Origin: Luidia sarsii
Taxonomy: Eukaryota > Echinodermata > Asteroidea > Paxillosida > Luidiidae
Length of the DNA stretch: 64,000 nucleotides
Direction: 5' to 3'
Assembly: GCA_949987565.1 (NCBI GenBank)
Contig: OX465109.1
Span: forward strand, 19,135,821 to 19,199,820
Part shown: positions 1 through 12,600 of the stretch, one piece after another
Numbering within the stretch: position 1 is the first letter of the stretch
Layout: every line of letters begins with the position of its first letter
Made by a program: the position numbers and the translations under genes
The notes under the pieces: model-generated
Told to the model about the DNA's origin: nothing
The model's database searches: none
Seen by the model: only the letters and a program-made list of their open reading frames with translations

Positions 1-504
1 CACGAATGGGGGCTTCATCCGCAATGCAAAGTTGACCCAAATGACAGGGCGTTGGTTGCATTCTGAGCTATCCGTGTTGCTCTCCCTTTCGGAGATTAAA
101 ATTTAAGAAGCAGCAGCACTGAAAAAGGAACGAATTTAGAAAAAACAACCAAACAGATGTGATGGCCGTGATGTTCACATGTGGATACGCCTAGCCGAGT
201 ATTAATTAGTCAAATGAAATCCAATCTCGTGGAGCTATCATGTAAAGTGATACCTGTGAAATGGCAATGTTTTCTCGTAATGATGCCCTGCACATCAGTA
301 CCGCCGAGGCCATCAAATACCAACGTGTGCCCATTTCACGCGAGTAACGCGAGATAATCCATTCACCTGGCATAATCTGGTTGCCAGAATGTATAAGGTT
401 GCCTTGGCAATGAAATTGGACTACAGAATGTTATTGGAACAAGGCATTGTGGTTTTTTTTTTTGGTTTTTTTTTTTGGGGGGGGCTTGTCTTGACGATCA
501 TGCT
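1..504. other. Non-coding, nothing recognised
   Basis: AT-rich mixed sequence with a T-run followed by a G-run (451-484). No exon or repeat family recognised. Confidence 0.5.
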
Positions 505-1145
505 GCGTATAGACCCTTCTTACTGACGTCACGTTGCTACTAGAAACAGCGAGATCCGCCATCTTGGAGTACACACATACGCTTTCGCTCGCACGTTTGT
601 GTTCGTTTAACGTTACGTTAGTCATCATGGCGAATTCGAATGCTGCACGGTCGGCTTATTACAGTTCTCTCGACATTCTCGGCTTTATTGCTGGAATAGA
701 TCCGTACACAATTAACCCGCGACAACCATTTCGTCCATCTTTTTAGCGAAAGTGTACGAGTTGCGTCACCTTCTCTTGTCAGTACAGCGGGTAAACGATA
801 CAAAGATTTCTTATCACGATCCCCCTGCTTCCACAGCCAAGGACAGCGCAAAAGTTAATCATCTTTCAACGAAACAAGTACCTACAATCCATGGTACAAC
901 CACGGAGGAATAAAAAGATATTCCTCCATGGCACAACTAGTAATTAATACTAGTAAAAAGTAGCAGTAGTAGTAGTAGTAGTAGTACAACTACGACGAGT
1001 TCAAAAGTTGCCGCCGCGCATGTGGAGTTGTTTGTATGCACAGCTGACTTAGTAACGGCGGTGACGTGCTCATGTATGTAATCCAAGATGGCCGATAAAC
1101 AAAACCGTGACGTCATCGAAGGCGGGTCTATAGTGTGTCCCTGGA
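505..1145. mobile_element. Possible non-autonomous element with imperfect inverted ends
   Basis: The left portion (TATAGACCC, TGACGTCACG, CCATCTTGG) reappears complemented near the right end (CCAAGATGG, CGTGACGTCA, GGGTCTATA). Between them is a 39-codon frame (627-746) reading DILGFIAGIDPYTI, reminiscent of fragments of repetitive invertebrate transposon ORFs, but too short to assign. TAG trinucleotide repeat at 959-986. Confidence 0.35.
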
Positions 1146-1639
1146 GCATGTTCAATTCAACAGGGATCCGGTCTTCGTTGTTAACTATGGCGAAATAACA
1201 AAATTGAGGTCTTCAGTCACATCCTGAGAGGGATGGATGGAAAGAGTCTCGTCTCGATGGGAAGAGAAGGTGAAAGGTGACTAGGACGCCAAGCTGCTGA
1301 CCAGAAAGAAAGGTGAAACACCAGGAGTGGATTTCACCAAACTCATCGTAACTTACGATCAATCGCAAGACGATGAGCGATGCACAGAAACCATACGGCC
1401 TAACACAACTTACGATGGCTTATCCATCGTAAGTTGAATTATGATGCATCGTTAGGCTTTGTGAAATCCAGTCCAGGAGGTGGAGTTGCCATTGAAATAC
1501 CATACACATTAATACATGAACGCATAACGTCAAGAGGAAAGTGCACCATAATTCTTTAGGCTGCTAGAATGTTGGGCAGTGGAATAATTCACACTGCATC
1601 CAATGCTGTGATTTATCCCCTCTTTCTAATGTAATTCAA
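1146..1639. other. Non-coding
   Basis: Contains short inverted text, CATCGTAACTTACGATC and CTTATCCATCGTAAGTTG, around 1343-1435, perhaps a small foldback sequence. No gene seen. Confidence 0.4.
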
Positions 1640-2605
1640 ATTAACCTAAGACCTTTACAGTGGTCAGCTTTCTAGGGCCTTTACAATGGTACAATGGTGA
1701 ACAGGCCTAGGTCCCTTACAATGGTGAACATACCTAGGTCCCGTACAATGGTGAGCATCCTAGTGCCCTTACAATGGTGAGCAATCCTAGGTCCCTTACA
1801 GTGGTGAGCAATCCTAGGTCCCTTACAGTGGTGAGCAATCCTAGGTCCCTTACAGTGGTGAGCAATCCTAGGTCCCTTACAGTGGTGAGCAATCCTAGGT
1901 CCCCTACAGTGGTCAGCAATCCTAGGTCCCTTACAATGGTGAGCAATCCTAGGTCCCTTACAGTGGTGAGCAATCCTAGGTCCCTTACAGTGGTGAACAT
2001 GCCTAGATCCCTTACAGTGGTGAGCAATCCTAGGTCCCTTACAATGGTGAGCATCCTAGTGCCCTTACAGTGGTGAGCAATCCTAGGTCCCTTACAGTGG
2101 TGAGCAATCCTAGGTCCCTTACAGTGGTGAGCAATCCTAGGTCCCCTACAGTGGTCAGCAATCCTAGGTCCCTTACAATGGTGAGCAATCCTAGGTCCCT
2201 TACAGTGGTGAGCAATCCTAGGTCCCTTACAGTGGTGAACATGCCTAGATCCCTTACAGTGGTGAGCAGGCCTAGGTCCCTTACAGTGGTGAGCAATCCT
2301 AGGTCCCTTACAGTGGTGAACAGGCCTAGGTCCCTTACAATGGTGAACAGGCCTAGGTCCCTTACAGTGGTGAGCAATCCTAGGTCCCTTACAGTGGTGA
2401 GCAATCCTAGGTCCCTTACAGTGGTGAACAGGCCTAGGTCCCTTACAGTGGTGAGCAATCCTAGGTCCCTTACAATGGTGAACAGGCCTAGGTCCCTTAC
2501 AGTGGTGAACAGGCCTAGGACCCTTACAATGGTGAACAGGCCTAGGTCCCTTACAGTGGTGAGCAATCCTAGGGCCTTTACAGTGGTGAGCAGTACTGGG
2601 GCCCT
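1640..2605. repeat. 27-bp minisatellite with higher-order structure
   Basis: About 34 units of CCTAGGTCCCTTACAGTGG plus TGAGCAAT. Two blocks repeat with an offset near 296 bp (GAGCATCCTAGTGCCC at 1753 and 2049). Because 27 is divisible by 3, several frames on both strands stay open (up to 301 codons), but the nine-residue repeats show no coding signal. Confidence 0.9.
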
Positions 2606-4955
2606 TCAGACGAATGCACAATTGAGATACACAGCACACACTCTACTGCCCGACAAACTTCGCACTGAAGTTGTCGACTGATGTTGTGTATAGACCTGCA
2701 TTGCTTAAAACTCAAAGTAAAGCGGACTTGACGCACACTGAAAGCTCCAAAAAATTACGGACTATAAATTGCCCGCACCTTTTAGCGGTCTATGGGTTAA
2801 TATAGTTAATATACAATTCGTGCGTTGGTCTTGGGTGCATTGAAGGGCGTGATGACGGTAGAAATAGCGAGGAAGTCACTCGTTCTGTCAGGGTTTGAAA
2901 AGGTCCGAGCACTTAGGGGACAACTAATCCACATAAGCTGACGAAGACTGATCAAGACGGGACGGTAGAGTGGAGGAAATTAATTTATCAGATGGCAGAA
3001 TTGTGCCTATATGCGTGGAACGTGCAAGGCATTAGGGCTAGTGCAAGGCAAGGGGGAATCAACGTGCGGGGATGGAGAGTGTAAGTGGTCGCCGTTGGTT
3101 CCGGAAATGTAGCACTGTTGTGTCACACTTTTGAGAAAGACAAATTCAATCTGATGTTAAAAAAGAACAATCTTAAGAACAGCTTCCTCGTAAATAATGG
3201 TTTGTGTAAAGTATATATAGTGCAACTACGGGCAGCAGCTGAAGTTAGGAATAGGCCTAGATTGAAGTACTACCACAAACCTGGTATCCTAATTTCGCAG
3301 TCAACTTGAAGTAGGACGTTCCTCGTATGAACAAAACAGGTCGACAGGCAACACAAGAGGGTATGTCATTAGCAGCAAGATGAGGATTTAATCTTCTTTC
3401 TGTACAAATATAATTTCAAGTTGTCAGTTTTTGATACCGGTTGAACCGCGTTACACCAAGCCGTGCTCACAAAAACCGAAGAAGTATAAATAAGGGATGA
3501 ATACAAAATCAACTCGTCGAGGAATATCCAGTCCAATTGATCAAAGACTCGGGTAAATTTTCTCATAGAAGTAACTAATGAAATCCACCGACATGCATCA
3601 CTATCGGCAATATTCCGTCATCGCAATGGACAACACGAATGGCGTGCGTGATGCTAGCAGTACATGTACTAGTGTACGCTGCAATGAGGTGCATGCACGC
3701 CGTACGCTGTAGAAACCTATAGGGCCATAAGGTGACGGGTAAAATCAGTTGCCTACCCTTTGGTCAATCAGAAATGATGGGAGTTTGGGCTCAATTTGGA
3801 CCGACACGGTCAATCAGACGCCATTTTATTAAGCAAGCATGTTAGACTATACCTGTTGATACTCGGATCAACTGTGGTCAAAAGGATAGCTGAATAATTA
3901 TTAGCCCATCCTTTGTATTTACAGTATTCCTGGACACCACACGAACAACTCGATCATCATTATTTTGTTTTGTTTTTTATCAGAAAGACTTTCGGGACCT
4001 TCGTCGAATTTTCTATCTTTGAGAGAGGTTCCGCTGGGATGGAAACGTCAGCTCCTCAGTTCGTTCGAGATTGATGTAGTTTAGGTCATGAGCATATGCA
4101 ACAAGCGTTTGGCGAACATGCTCGATTTACTTTTAATCATCCATGCTCGATTTACTCGATTCCCCACAAAACATTCTCCTCATCGTATCATAATCACAGG
4201 CTCGGTGCCTAGTCATTACACTCTAGCCATCCAACCAAACGGCTCAATTAACGAAACTAGTCTTCATTTGGGCCTCAACCAGCAATCAACCAATTCACAC
4301 AACCTTCATTATCCCCCCCAAGAACGCACGTGTAAAACACAAAGACGAAAACGACTCAGTCATTCCTCTTTCACCATCAAGTCCGGCGTCTCGTTTGGCG
4401 CATGCTAATTAAGTTTGAGCAATTAACGCTTCGACCCTTCTCGGAAATTTACCTTGGAGTCAATACAGTCAGGCACTGTGATTTGGCATTACCTCGACTG
4501 TATCACATAATTATTATCAGGAAAAAAAAAACGAACTAAACGAATTCAAAGTGGTTCTTATTTTCCCAGTGATGCGGTTGAAATCAGCCTAGTTTACACA
4601 TCTGTACTGTTCTAATTGTCGATATGTAGACTCTGGCGCATGAAACTAAAATCATGGCATCACTTGGTGTGGACACTCTCTCTTCCCTCACCCTTCTCGA
4701 CCTCAAGGCTCGCCTTTGTTCGCTTTCATAATGGAGTGCGAGAATCGCTTCCTCTCTGTCGAACAAAAATATCAGTGGGCATTTTATAGGACTTCATATT
4801 TACTCCCTCGCTGTCCCTTCGATCACGGAGCAACGATGTCAGCCCGGTATGAATCCATGGCGCTGTGTTTTGTCCATGAGATTTATAATTTAAAGCCAAG
4901 GACGTTATTACACACCCGGTTGGACCGAATTACTATCAGAGCAAATGTTCGCATT
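2606..4955. other. Non-coding
   Basis: Holds only the diverged L-type motif at 4015. The short open frames here lack splice-bounded structure or recognisable protein text. Confidence 0.5.
4015..4057 (+). repeat. L-type motif copy, diverged
   Basis: CTTTGAGAGAGGTTCCGCTG then GGATGGAAACGTCAGCTCC; the stem II bases still pair. Confidence 0.4.
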
Positions 4956-6296
4956 CACATCATCATCCTCATCGTCCTCACCACTCTCATTATCTTCACC
5001 ATCTTCACCATCCTCACTCCCACTCTCACCACCATCCTCACCCCATCAGCACCATCACCACCATCACCACCCTCATCCTATCACCACCATCGCCACCACT
5101 ACTATCACCACCATCACCACCACCACAACCATCACCATCATCATCATTATCATCCCTATCACTACCATCACCACCATCACCACCATCACCACCATCACCC
5201 TATCACCACCATCACCACCACTACTATCACCACCACCACCACCACCACCACAACCATCACCATCATCATCATTATCATCCCTATCACTACCATCACCACC
5301 ATCACCACCATCACCACCATCACCACCATCACCACCATCACTACCATCACCACCACCACCACCACCACCACCATCACCACCATCACCTACCACAATCACC
5401 ACCATCACCACCATCACCATCACCTACCACAATCACCACCATCACCACCATCACTACCATCACCACCATCACCACCACCATCATCATCACCACCATCATC
5501 ACCACTATCACCATCATCACCCTCGCCACCACCACCACCACCGCCACCATCACCACCATCACCACCACCATCATCATCACCACCATCATCACCACTATCA
5601 CCATCATCACCCTCACCACCACCACCCTACCACCATCACCATCACCACCGTCACCACCATCACCACCATCACCACCATCACCACCATCACCACCATCATC
5701 ACCATCATCACCATCATCACCATCACTACCATCGCCACCATCACCACCATCACCACCATCACCACCATCATCACCATCATCACCATCATCACCATCACTA
5801 CCATCACCACCATCACCACCATCACCACCATCATCACCATCACTACCATCACCACCATCACCACCACCACCATCACCACCATCATCACCATCATCACCAT
5901 CATCACCATCACCATCATCACCATCATCACCATCATCACCGTCATCACCACCACCACCATCACAACCATCACCACCACCACCATCACCACCACCATCACC
6001 ACCACCATCACCATCACCACCATCACCACCACCATCACCACCACCACCACCATCACCACCATCACCACCACCACCATCACCACCACCATCACCACCACCA
6101 CCACCATCACCACCATCACCACCACCATCACCACCACCACCATCACCACCACCACCACCACAACCATCACCACCATCACCACCATCACCACCACCACCAC
6201 CACCACCATCACCACCACCATCACCACCATCACCACCACCTTCATCATCACCACAATCACCACATCTCTATCACCACCCTCACCACCATCAATCAG
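4956..6296. repeat. CAC/CAT-rich microsatellite, first block
   Basis: About 1.3 kb of CAC, CAT and ACC triplets, almost without guanine on the plus strand. Open frames here read poly-His/Thr/Ser-Pro or, on the other strand, poly-Val/Met, an expected by-product of triplet periodicity. Confidence 0.95.
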
Positions 6297-6516
6297 CTGC
6301 AAGGCAGGCGACCACAAAGTTTCTCCATTCAACTAGCTCATCAGCAAGTCTGTTAAGAGCCTTCCCATCTAGGCTTCCATTATGCTTTCCTGCAGGTTTT
6401 ATTGAAGACATTTTACTGTACAGTCGCGAACGTCCGGCTACGATCACTACCATGCCAGCGACCTACCCTGCAACAGCTTTGGCTGATCCCATTTCCAGTA
6501 ATCTTTGTACGTTTAT

Positions 6517-7565
6517 CACCGTCACAACCACTATCATCAGTATCACATCACCATCACCACTATCATCAGAATTATCAACATCAATAACTTAATTACTATC
6601 GCCATTACTGTCACTATAACCATGATGAACACCATCGTCACCTCCAGAATGGTCCCAAAAATCACCACCTTCATCACCACCACCAACACCGCCAACACCC
6701 CACCATCATCAACATCATTACCATCACCCCCATCACCACCACCACAATAACCTCCACAAGCATCACCACCCCACCACCATCACCATCCACACCATCACCA
6801 CGATCCCCACCATCGCCACCATCTCCACCATCACCACCATCACCACCATCACCACCATCACCACCATCACCACCATCACCATCACCACCATCATCACCAT
6901 CACCACCATCACCACCATCACCACCATCACCACCATCACCACCATCACCATCCCCACCATCACAACGATCCCCACCATCGCCACCATCACCACCATCACC
7001 ACCATCACCACCATCACCACCACCACCACCACCATCACCACCATCACCACCATCACCACCACCACCACCACCATCACCACCATCACCACCATCATCACCA
7101 TCACCACCACCACCACCACCATCACCACCATCACCACCATCACCACCATCACCACCATCACCACCACCACCACCACCATCACCACCATCACCACCATCAT
7201 CACCATCACCACCACCACCACCACCATCACCACCATCATCACCATCACCACCATCACCACCACCATCACCACCAACACAACCATCACCACAATCATCATC
7301 GCCATCACCAACACCATAGCCTCGATCATCCCATCACCACTGCCACTACCACCAGCACTCTATCACCATCACTACAACGACGAACACCACCGCCACCAGC
7401 ATTACCACCGCCACCACCCCAATCACCATCATCACCATCATCACCATCGCCTCTACCATCCCATCACCACTACCACTTCCACCATCACCCTATCACCATC
7501 ACTACAACGACCACCACCACCGCCACCACCATCACAACCGCCACCATCATCACCACCAACAACAT
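6517..7565. repeat. CAC/CAT-rich microsatellite, second block
   Basis: Same composition as the block at 4956, separated by about 220 bp of mixed sequence. Subunits such as CACCATCACCACCATCACCA repeat with CCATCGCC variants. Confidence 0.95.
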
Positions 7566-8986
7566 TATGCATTAAACATGACCCTTCAAGCTTTCAATAA
7601 AAACCATTACCACTCCATCACCTTTTCCATTTCCAACACTTTTCATCCCGACGAAAACCCCAACTGCCTCCTTCGTAATGTTTACGATTTTAGCTCACAC
7701 AAGTCAAAAGCCAATCTTTGCTGCGAGTTTTACAAAACAAGAACCACCTCAGGGCACCGGGCTGGATACATCCAACCCGACCCGCTGCTGCAGATTGCAG
7801 TCAATGGATTGCTCCAAAAAAATCACGTCTTAATTTCCCCTGTGTGATGTCGAAAGACGCACAAACATCTAGCACAGGACAAAAGACCCACAAAGAATCA
7901 AGAGAAAGATTACGGAAGGCATGGCAACAATATCCGTTTCGGTTAACGTCAGAAATTGGTGCACGATTTGGGTCGACCGATCCCCAAGGATCGATCACTT
8001 GCTCGTTGTCAGGTCAGGCTTTGTGAGTTTAACGCAAAGGATGTCCTTTGTCCCCGAACTTTTTTTTTTTTTTTGGGGGGGGGGGAAATAACGGGGCACT
8101 TTTCTTTCCTGTCTTTTCACAAGCGCTTGGTGGCGCTATTTTATACGACGCGTCAAGAGCTAACTTGCTCGGTTGACTTGGTGGTCTGCTGAAAAGCGTT
8201 GGTGACAATTATCAAAATGGATGGCTGGAATACAAGACCGCTTGGGACCTGTCTTGTGCCTGTCTTAGGCAAGGGTCTGGAACTGCATCACTTGAAGAAG
8301 ACAGCATCCATTGGGCAGACTACCGAAGCTGAGCTCCAGCTAGCAAGCTGTTAGGGAACCCTCTCGTGAAATAGACGAACTCTCCCCCCCGACATTCGTC
8401 GTCCATGTTGCGCCACATATCCCCTGATCAAAAAAAAATCATAACGTCGTGGCCGATATCCCCAGCCCACTCTGGCCTCATTTTCTCCACGTGTCGTCAA
8501 ATACATGTGACGTCTTCTGTGACGTCATCTATCCTGTGTAGATGTTGGGGGTGGGGCATCTCGTTGACCGTCACGTGGATGCATTCCGAGTTCAGCTCGT
8601 GGATGACTCTCGGCGACTTTTTGGTGACCGACCCCCTGTGGTGACGGCGGGATCTTCGCGATGAACCGCAAGCTGGAAGGAGGAACGAAACAGACAGTTC
8701 ACGTGGGGCGGGGAGGTTCGCTTATCTGTTGGTCCACAAAATACTGCGAATTGTTTCGGCAGAATACGACCAAAATGTATGCGGGAATGGATTTATATCC
8801 CGCCAAAACGCATCTCCGATTTGAAGCAAGTATTGTCGTTACAATTTAGACAGCTTCTTTCCAATAGAGCAATGTGATTAACTGTATTGATGGTTAGTCT
8901 TTGTGCTGAAAAGGGTCAACCTAGGCACGTGAGGAAGGCTAGATAGAAAGATAATCATGATTGCCTGAAAAGTATTTTAGGTAGTA
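7566..8986. other. Non-coding
   Basis: A T-run/G-run block at 8060-8086 and CpG-containing sequence around 8450-8720. No protein family recognised. Confidence 0.5.
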
Positions 8987-9222
8987 TAGGAAGGTTTGCG
9001 GTGACACCATGTATAAAGTCTCATAAAGGAAGAGATGTTGTTCTGAAAGAACCTGAGTGGTAACTCGACGTTTCGACCAGTATGCTCTGGCCGTCATCAG
9101 GAGAAGAGCATGGTCGAACTGGTCGAAACGTCGAGTTACCACTCAGGTTCTTTTCAGAACCACACCTCTTCCTTTTAATAAGAGACCTTATACATGGTGT
9201 CACCGCAAACCTTCCTATATTG
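8987..9222. mobile_element. V-type repeat, two tails head to head
   Basis: Inverted pair: AGGAAGGTTTGCGGTGACAC at the left reappears complemented at 9190-9222. Each arm has the small hairpin GGTTCTTTTCAGAACC (or its variant) and GAGTTACCACTCAGG, and the arms meet at the hammerhead-like motif. Looks like back-to-back Penelope-type ends. Confidence 0.55.
9064..9103 (-). ncRNA. Hammerhead-like motif, V-type (best example)
   Basis: On the minus strand: CTC, core CTGATGA, C, GGCCAG, loop AGCATA, CTGGTC, GAAAC, GTC, GAG. CTC/GAG gives a 3-bp stem I, GGCCAG/CTGGTC a 6-bp stem II, and the core is the canonical CUGAUGA...GAAA...GUC. One unpaired base (or a G12 change under a 7-bp stem II) departs from consensus, and stem III would be only A-U and C-G, so dimerisation would be needed. 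Confidence 0.4.
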
Positions 9223-9251
9223 ATTCACCCACCATGCACAGCCTTGTCTTA

Positions 9252-9257
9252 TTTATT
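9252..9257 (-). promoter_or_regulatory. Candidate polyadenylation signal for the GPCR
   Basis: AATAAA on the minus strand, about 130 bp beyond the receptor stop codon. It is the nearest canonical hexamer downstream. Spacing is plausible; function is inferred. Confidence 0.35.
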
Positions 9258-9384
9258 TTAGGTAGGACTGTGTTTTAAGACAAACATCGACTCCCCATTT
9301 TCTTAAGCATCATGGTTTAATAATAAACCATAATATGAAATGTATTGGGTACACAATTTGTAACGGGCGGCCATTTTGAAGTAT

Positions 9385-9600
9385 TTAGTGGTGTGCACCA
9401 GCCGGCGCTGCCTGCTTACCTTTCAATGCGCACCATGCAATCATGCTGCGGAATAGCTTGTAGTAGCCCTCTCTGTACTGTCGACTGAGGGCGCCATACA
9501 CGAACGGGTTCAGGAGTCCGTTGAGCGTGGTGCTCATGACGGCGTAGACGGCCACCAGTTGACTGACAACGAACCCCGACTGCGTTAACGTCATCACGAC
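9385..9600 (-). CDS. GPCR exon 2 (end of TM6, TM7, C-terminal tail)
   Basis: The exon opens in phase 0 with VVMTLTQSGF, then TM7 with NGLLNPFVYGALSRQYREGY, a basic helix-8-like stretch (YYKLFRSM) and a short tail with Cys349, a possible palmitoylation site, ending at a TAA. It matches exon 1 in phase and in topology: exon 1 stops inside TM6 and this exon supplies exactly TM7. The partner exon is 18.6 kb away, so the join is inference, but no closer TM7 exon was seen on this strand. Confidence 0.8.
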   Translation of the reverse strand, partial: VVMTLTQSGFVVSQLVAVYAVMSTTLNGLLNPFVYGALSRQYREGYYKLFRSMIAWCALKGKQAAPAGAHH

Positions 9601-12600
9601 CTGGTTAGGGCGACAGAGGAATCGGGAATTAGGAGATATTATACGAGGGCCGACATATGACGCTTAACCACCGTCGTTGAGCCATGCTGGTACCCCGTAA
9701 ATTGTGTGGGGACTATACAAGGACGTGTTTTGTAAACCAGCGTAGGTTAGGCTTAGGGCGCTACGGTTAGGGTTATGGTTACGGTTAGAGTTAGAGTTCG
9801 GGTTGGGTTAGCGTTACTGATAGAGTTAGGATTAGGGTTAGGTTCAGGATTAGGGTTGTTAGGGTTAGGATTAGGATAAGGGTTAGGGTTGTTTCGTGTT
9901 TTTGCCTGTAACTACCTGAGAAATGAATGAATGAATGAATGGGGGAGGCCTCAGCAAAACCTGGCTTCGCGCATGCGCACTTATAGCTTAGCCACGGTGG
10001 TCATACGTCGTGACGCTTATAATTATGCCTCGAATTAGGGCTTCTGTTTGGCTCGGTAATTCAACGACGTGTAATTATAATCTGCACTGCATGCTCAGTG
10101 CATGCTGAGTGCTTTGCCTGATTGCCTGCTGAACTGACGAAAGCACAGGCAGCTCGGGACGGATGATTTACTGCTGGGACACTTTGTGGCACTTCATTAC
10201 CCTGAGAGTGACTGGCATCTGGAAAACCTCTGCCTCCATGTGGTAAAAATCCTCGAAGACAATGACTACACTTCAACCATAATTATAGCAATGGAGGATT
10301 GGTCATTCAAAAAACAAAACCGGATAAAAGCATGACCTTTAACCCGAATTAAGCCCTAGATAATTTCCCTTCTTCAAGTTTTCATTTGTGCGGGTGCAGT
10401 CAATCGCTTCCCTGCCTAAGCTTCATGAAATGTTCCAAAATCAGGCACTTTTCAGGCGAAGAGTATTTTACAATCTGTTCCCTCGCCTGCAAACTGACAT
10501 AGGCCCTAACCTTAGTCCATGGAATCTATAACGATAACTGGATATACAGATAGATGATACTTTGAAGCAAACATCACATCATCAGTCTTCTTTAACGATT
10601 CTGAAAGGGTGCACCTAACCAAATTGGAAAAATCTCATTTTGATTTTTTTTCATAATAATTTATTGTTCGTGTCCAAATTCTTCATGCTACTTCTATTAT
10701 AAGGCTATAAATTGAGGACGACTGATCATCATATACAATCCTCCAGGTTCCCCCGTAGGCCATAACTGCTTACACGAATTGCGGAAACACACCACAGCCC
10801 AGCGCGTTACCTTGCCTAATCCCTCACGAAATGACGGCGAAGGCGGTCATAGCGCACGGCCATGGCACGACCGTAGACTGCTGCACTGATTGGTATGTTA
10901 GCAGACGGCTTGCGGTGTACCGCAGTGGCCTGACCGTCCAAAGGCAACTATTGGTAAAGTGATTAGTGAGTAATTACAGACGCTCTGTCCCCGTAAGGTA
11001 CGTTCGGGTCTTAATGTAATCCGATAACTTGACACTATACCTTCGTCCTTTGCCGGAGTGGACAACAAATTGTAGCGGGATATATAGTCAGGAAGGATGC
11101 GCGTTAGGCTCTGTAATCAACTCGCCAGAATTCATCAGACGAAACGAACAGCCGCTTGTACCATAATAACTTTCCCTTCTTTGCATCTTTGAACCCTGCT
11201 TAATCAGAGAAATCTTACCAAACGAAAAGGGCTTTTAGTTTTCAACGAATCCACGCAGCTCATTATGAATTTCTATTACTGCAAAGTGGCCACAAAAAGA
11301 CGAATCACATTTCGGAACAATTTGAAATGCTTTCAGCTTTGAAAAATTTACAAAATTGCGACGACATGCGAGGCGTCCTCTACGGTCATAAACACGAGTG
11401 TATTGTAAGGCCGTGTCCGAAACGGGCGTCTAGAGCTAGGTCTAGGTCTTCCCCCTATTGGAAATACACGGAGATGCGAGGACAAAATTGTCGAACCGCA
11501 ATGAACGAGGAGGCTGTGACTCACTGGCCCCGAGGGCAATTCAATCGATGTGCAATTCGCAAATCCCCAGTGACCAAATCGAGGCGGAGTGGTTGCGAGA
11601 GGAACATGGCTGTAAGTACCAAATGACCCCAGGGAAACCGTGAGGGCGCCCTTGAATTTCCCTGGACGATGTCCATCCACGGCCGTGCATAGCTCCTGGC
11701 TGTTAGAATCAGAATTGCAAATGGACTTCGTTGCAGAACATCTTTGCATTCAGTCTTCAGAAACGCCAGTCTGCATTTCCTATTTTCACACGGACTGCTG
11801 AAATTGTCGGCCAATGTCCAACCGTCATTTTCACCAATCTTGGTCAAAATATGGACTGGTTAAACATCATCGGTCAATAAATGTCAAACTGAAGGGTAAA
11901 ACTGAGACCGAGGGTTGAGCAGACGATCTTGACAACTAGGCCTACACGTATTTCTTTTCCCACACCTTTACAGTATATACAGTGCGATAATTATATCAGT
12001 GGATGCAAGCCCGTGACACCGAGTATACACTCAAGACGAACCCAGTCCAACTTTGCTGTACTTGATGTAGTCAATGCCGTTGATATCAATCCAAAATGCC
12101 ATGCCTATATTATATACATGATATAATTACATTTAATATAGACTGACAACCTCGTGCCACACCGTCGTATCAAAGTGTAGCTCTAACTAATTGAAGCAGC
12201 CTAGCTTATAACCAGAATCACATTGGCTCGCCAGCGTGACCCACGAGCCCGTTCCCCCGTAGTTCCCGGCCCAACGACTCAATTAAAAACGTCATTTCGC
12301 ACGCCAGACAAATAAGCCGGAGTAATCTGACGTACTTTAAAGTGGACGGGTAGAGTGTACACCAAGATGGAATGTGCAGTGAATAAATAAATACATAGGG
12401 CCTTAGAGGTATAATAATAACAGAAGGATCATGCAATCCAATGTCAATATGTAAGCATTCAATTGACGGCAAAAGCCTTATCCCAGCTACCACGGAACAC
12501 AAAAGGTAGACCACGGAATCAACGCAGAAACGGGGTCCATGGTGTTGACCTCCTAGTTGGTGGGCCCTGGTAACTGGTCTCGCTCCCTGATCCCTATTAT

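Noticed and set aside
1640..2605. CRISPR-like repeat array
   Set aside because: Head-to-tail minisatellite with no unique spacers, in an animal genome.
1734..2639. 301-codon open frame with repeated HHCKGPR units
   Set aside because: Nine-residue repeats from a 27-bp minisatellite, open in several frames; no unique protein sequence.
4716..6356. 546-codon histidine-rich open frame and related frames
   Set aside because: Entirely a product of the CAC/CAT microsatellite; all frames on both strands are open for the same reason and no splice or promoter structure supports a protein.
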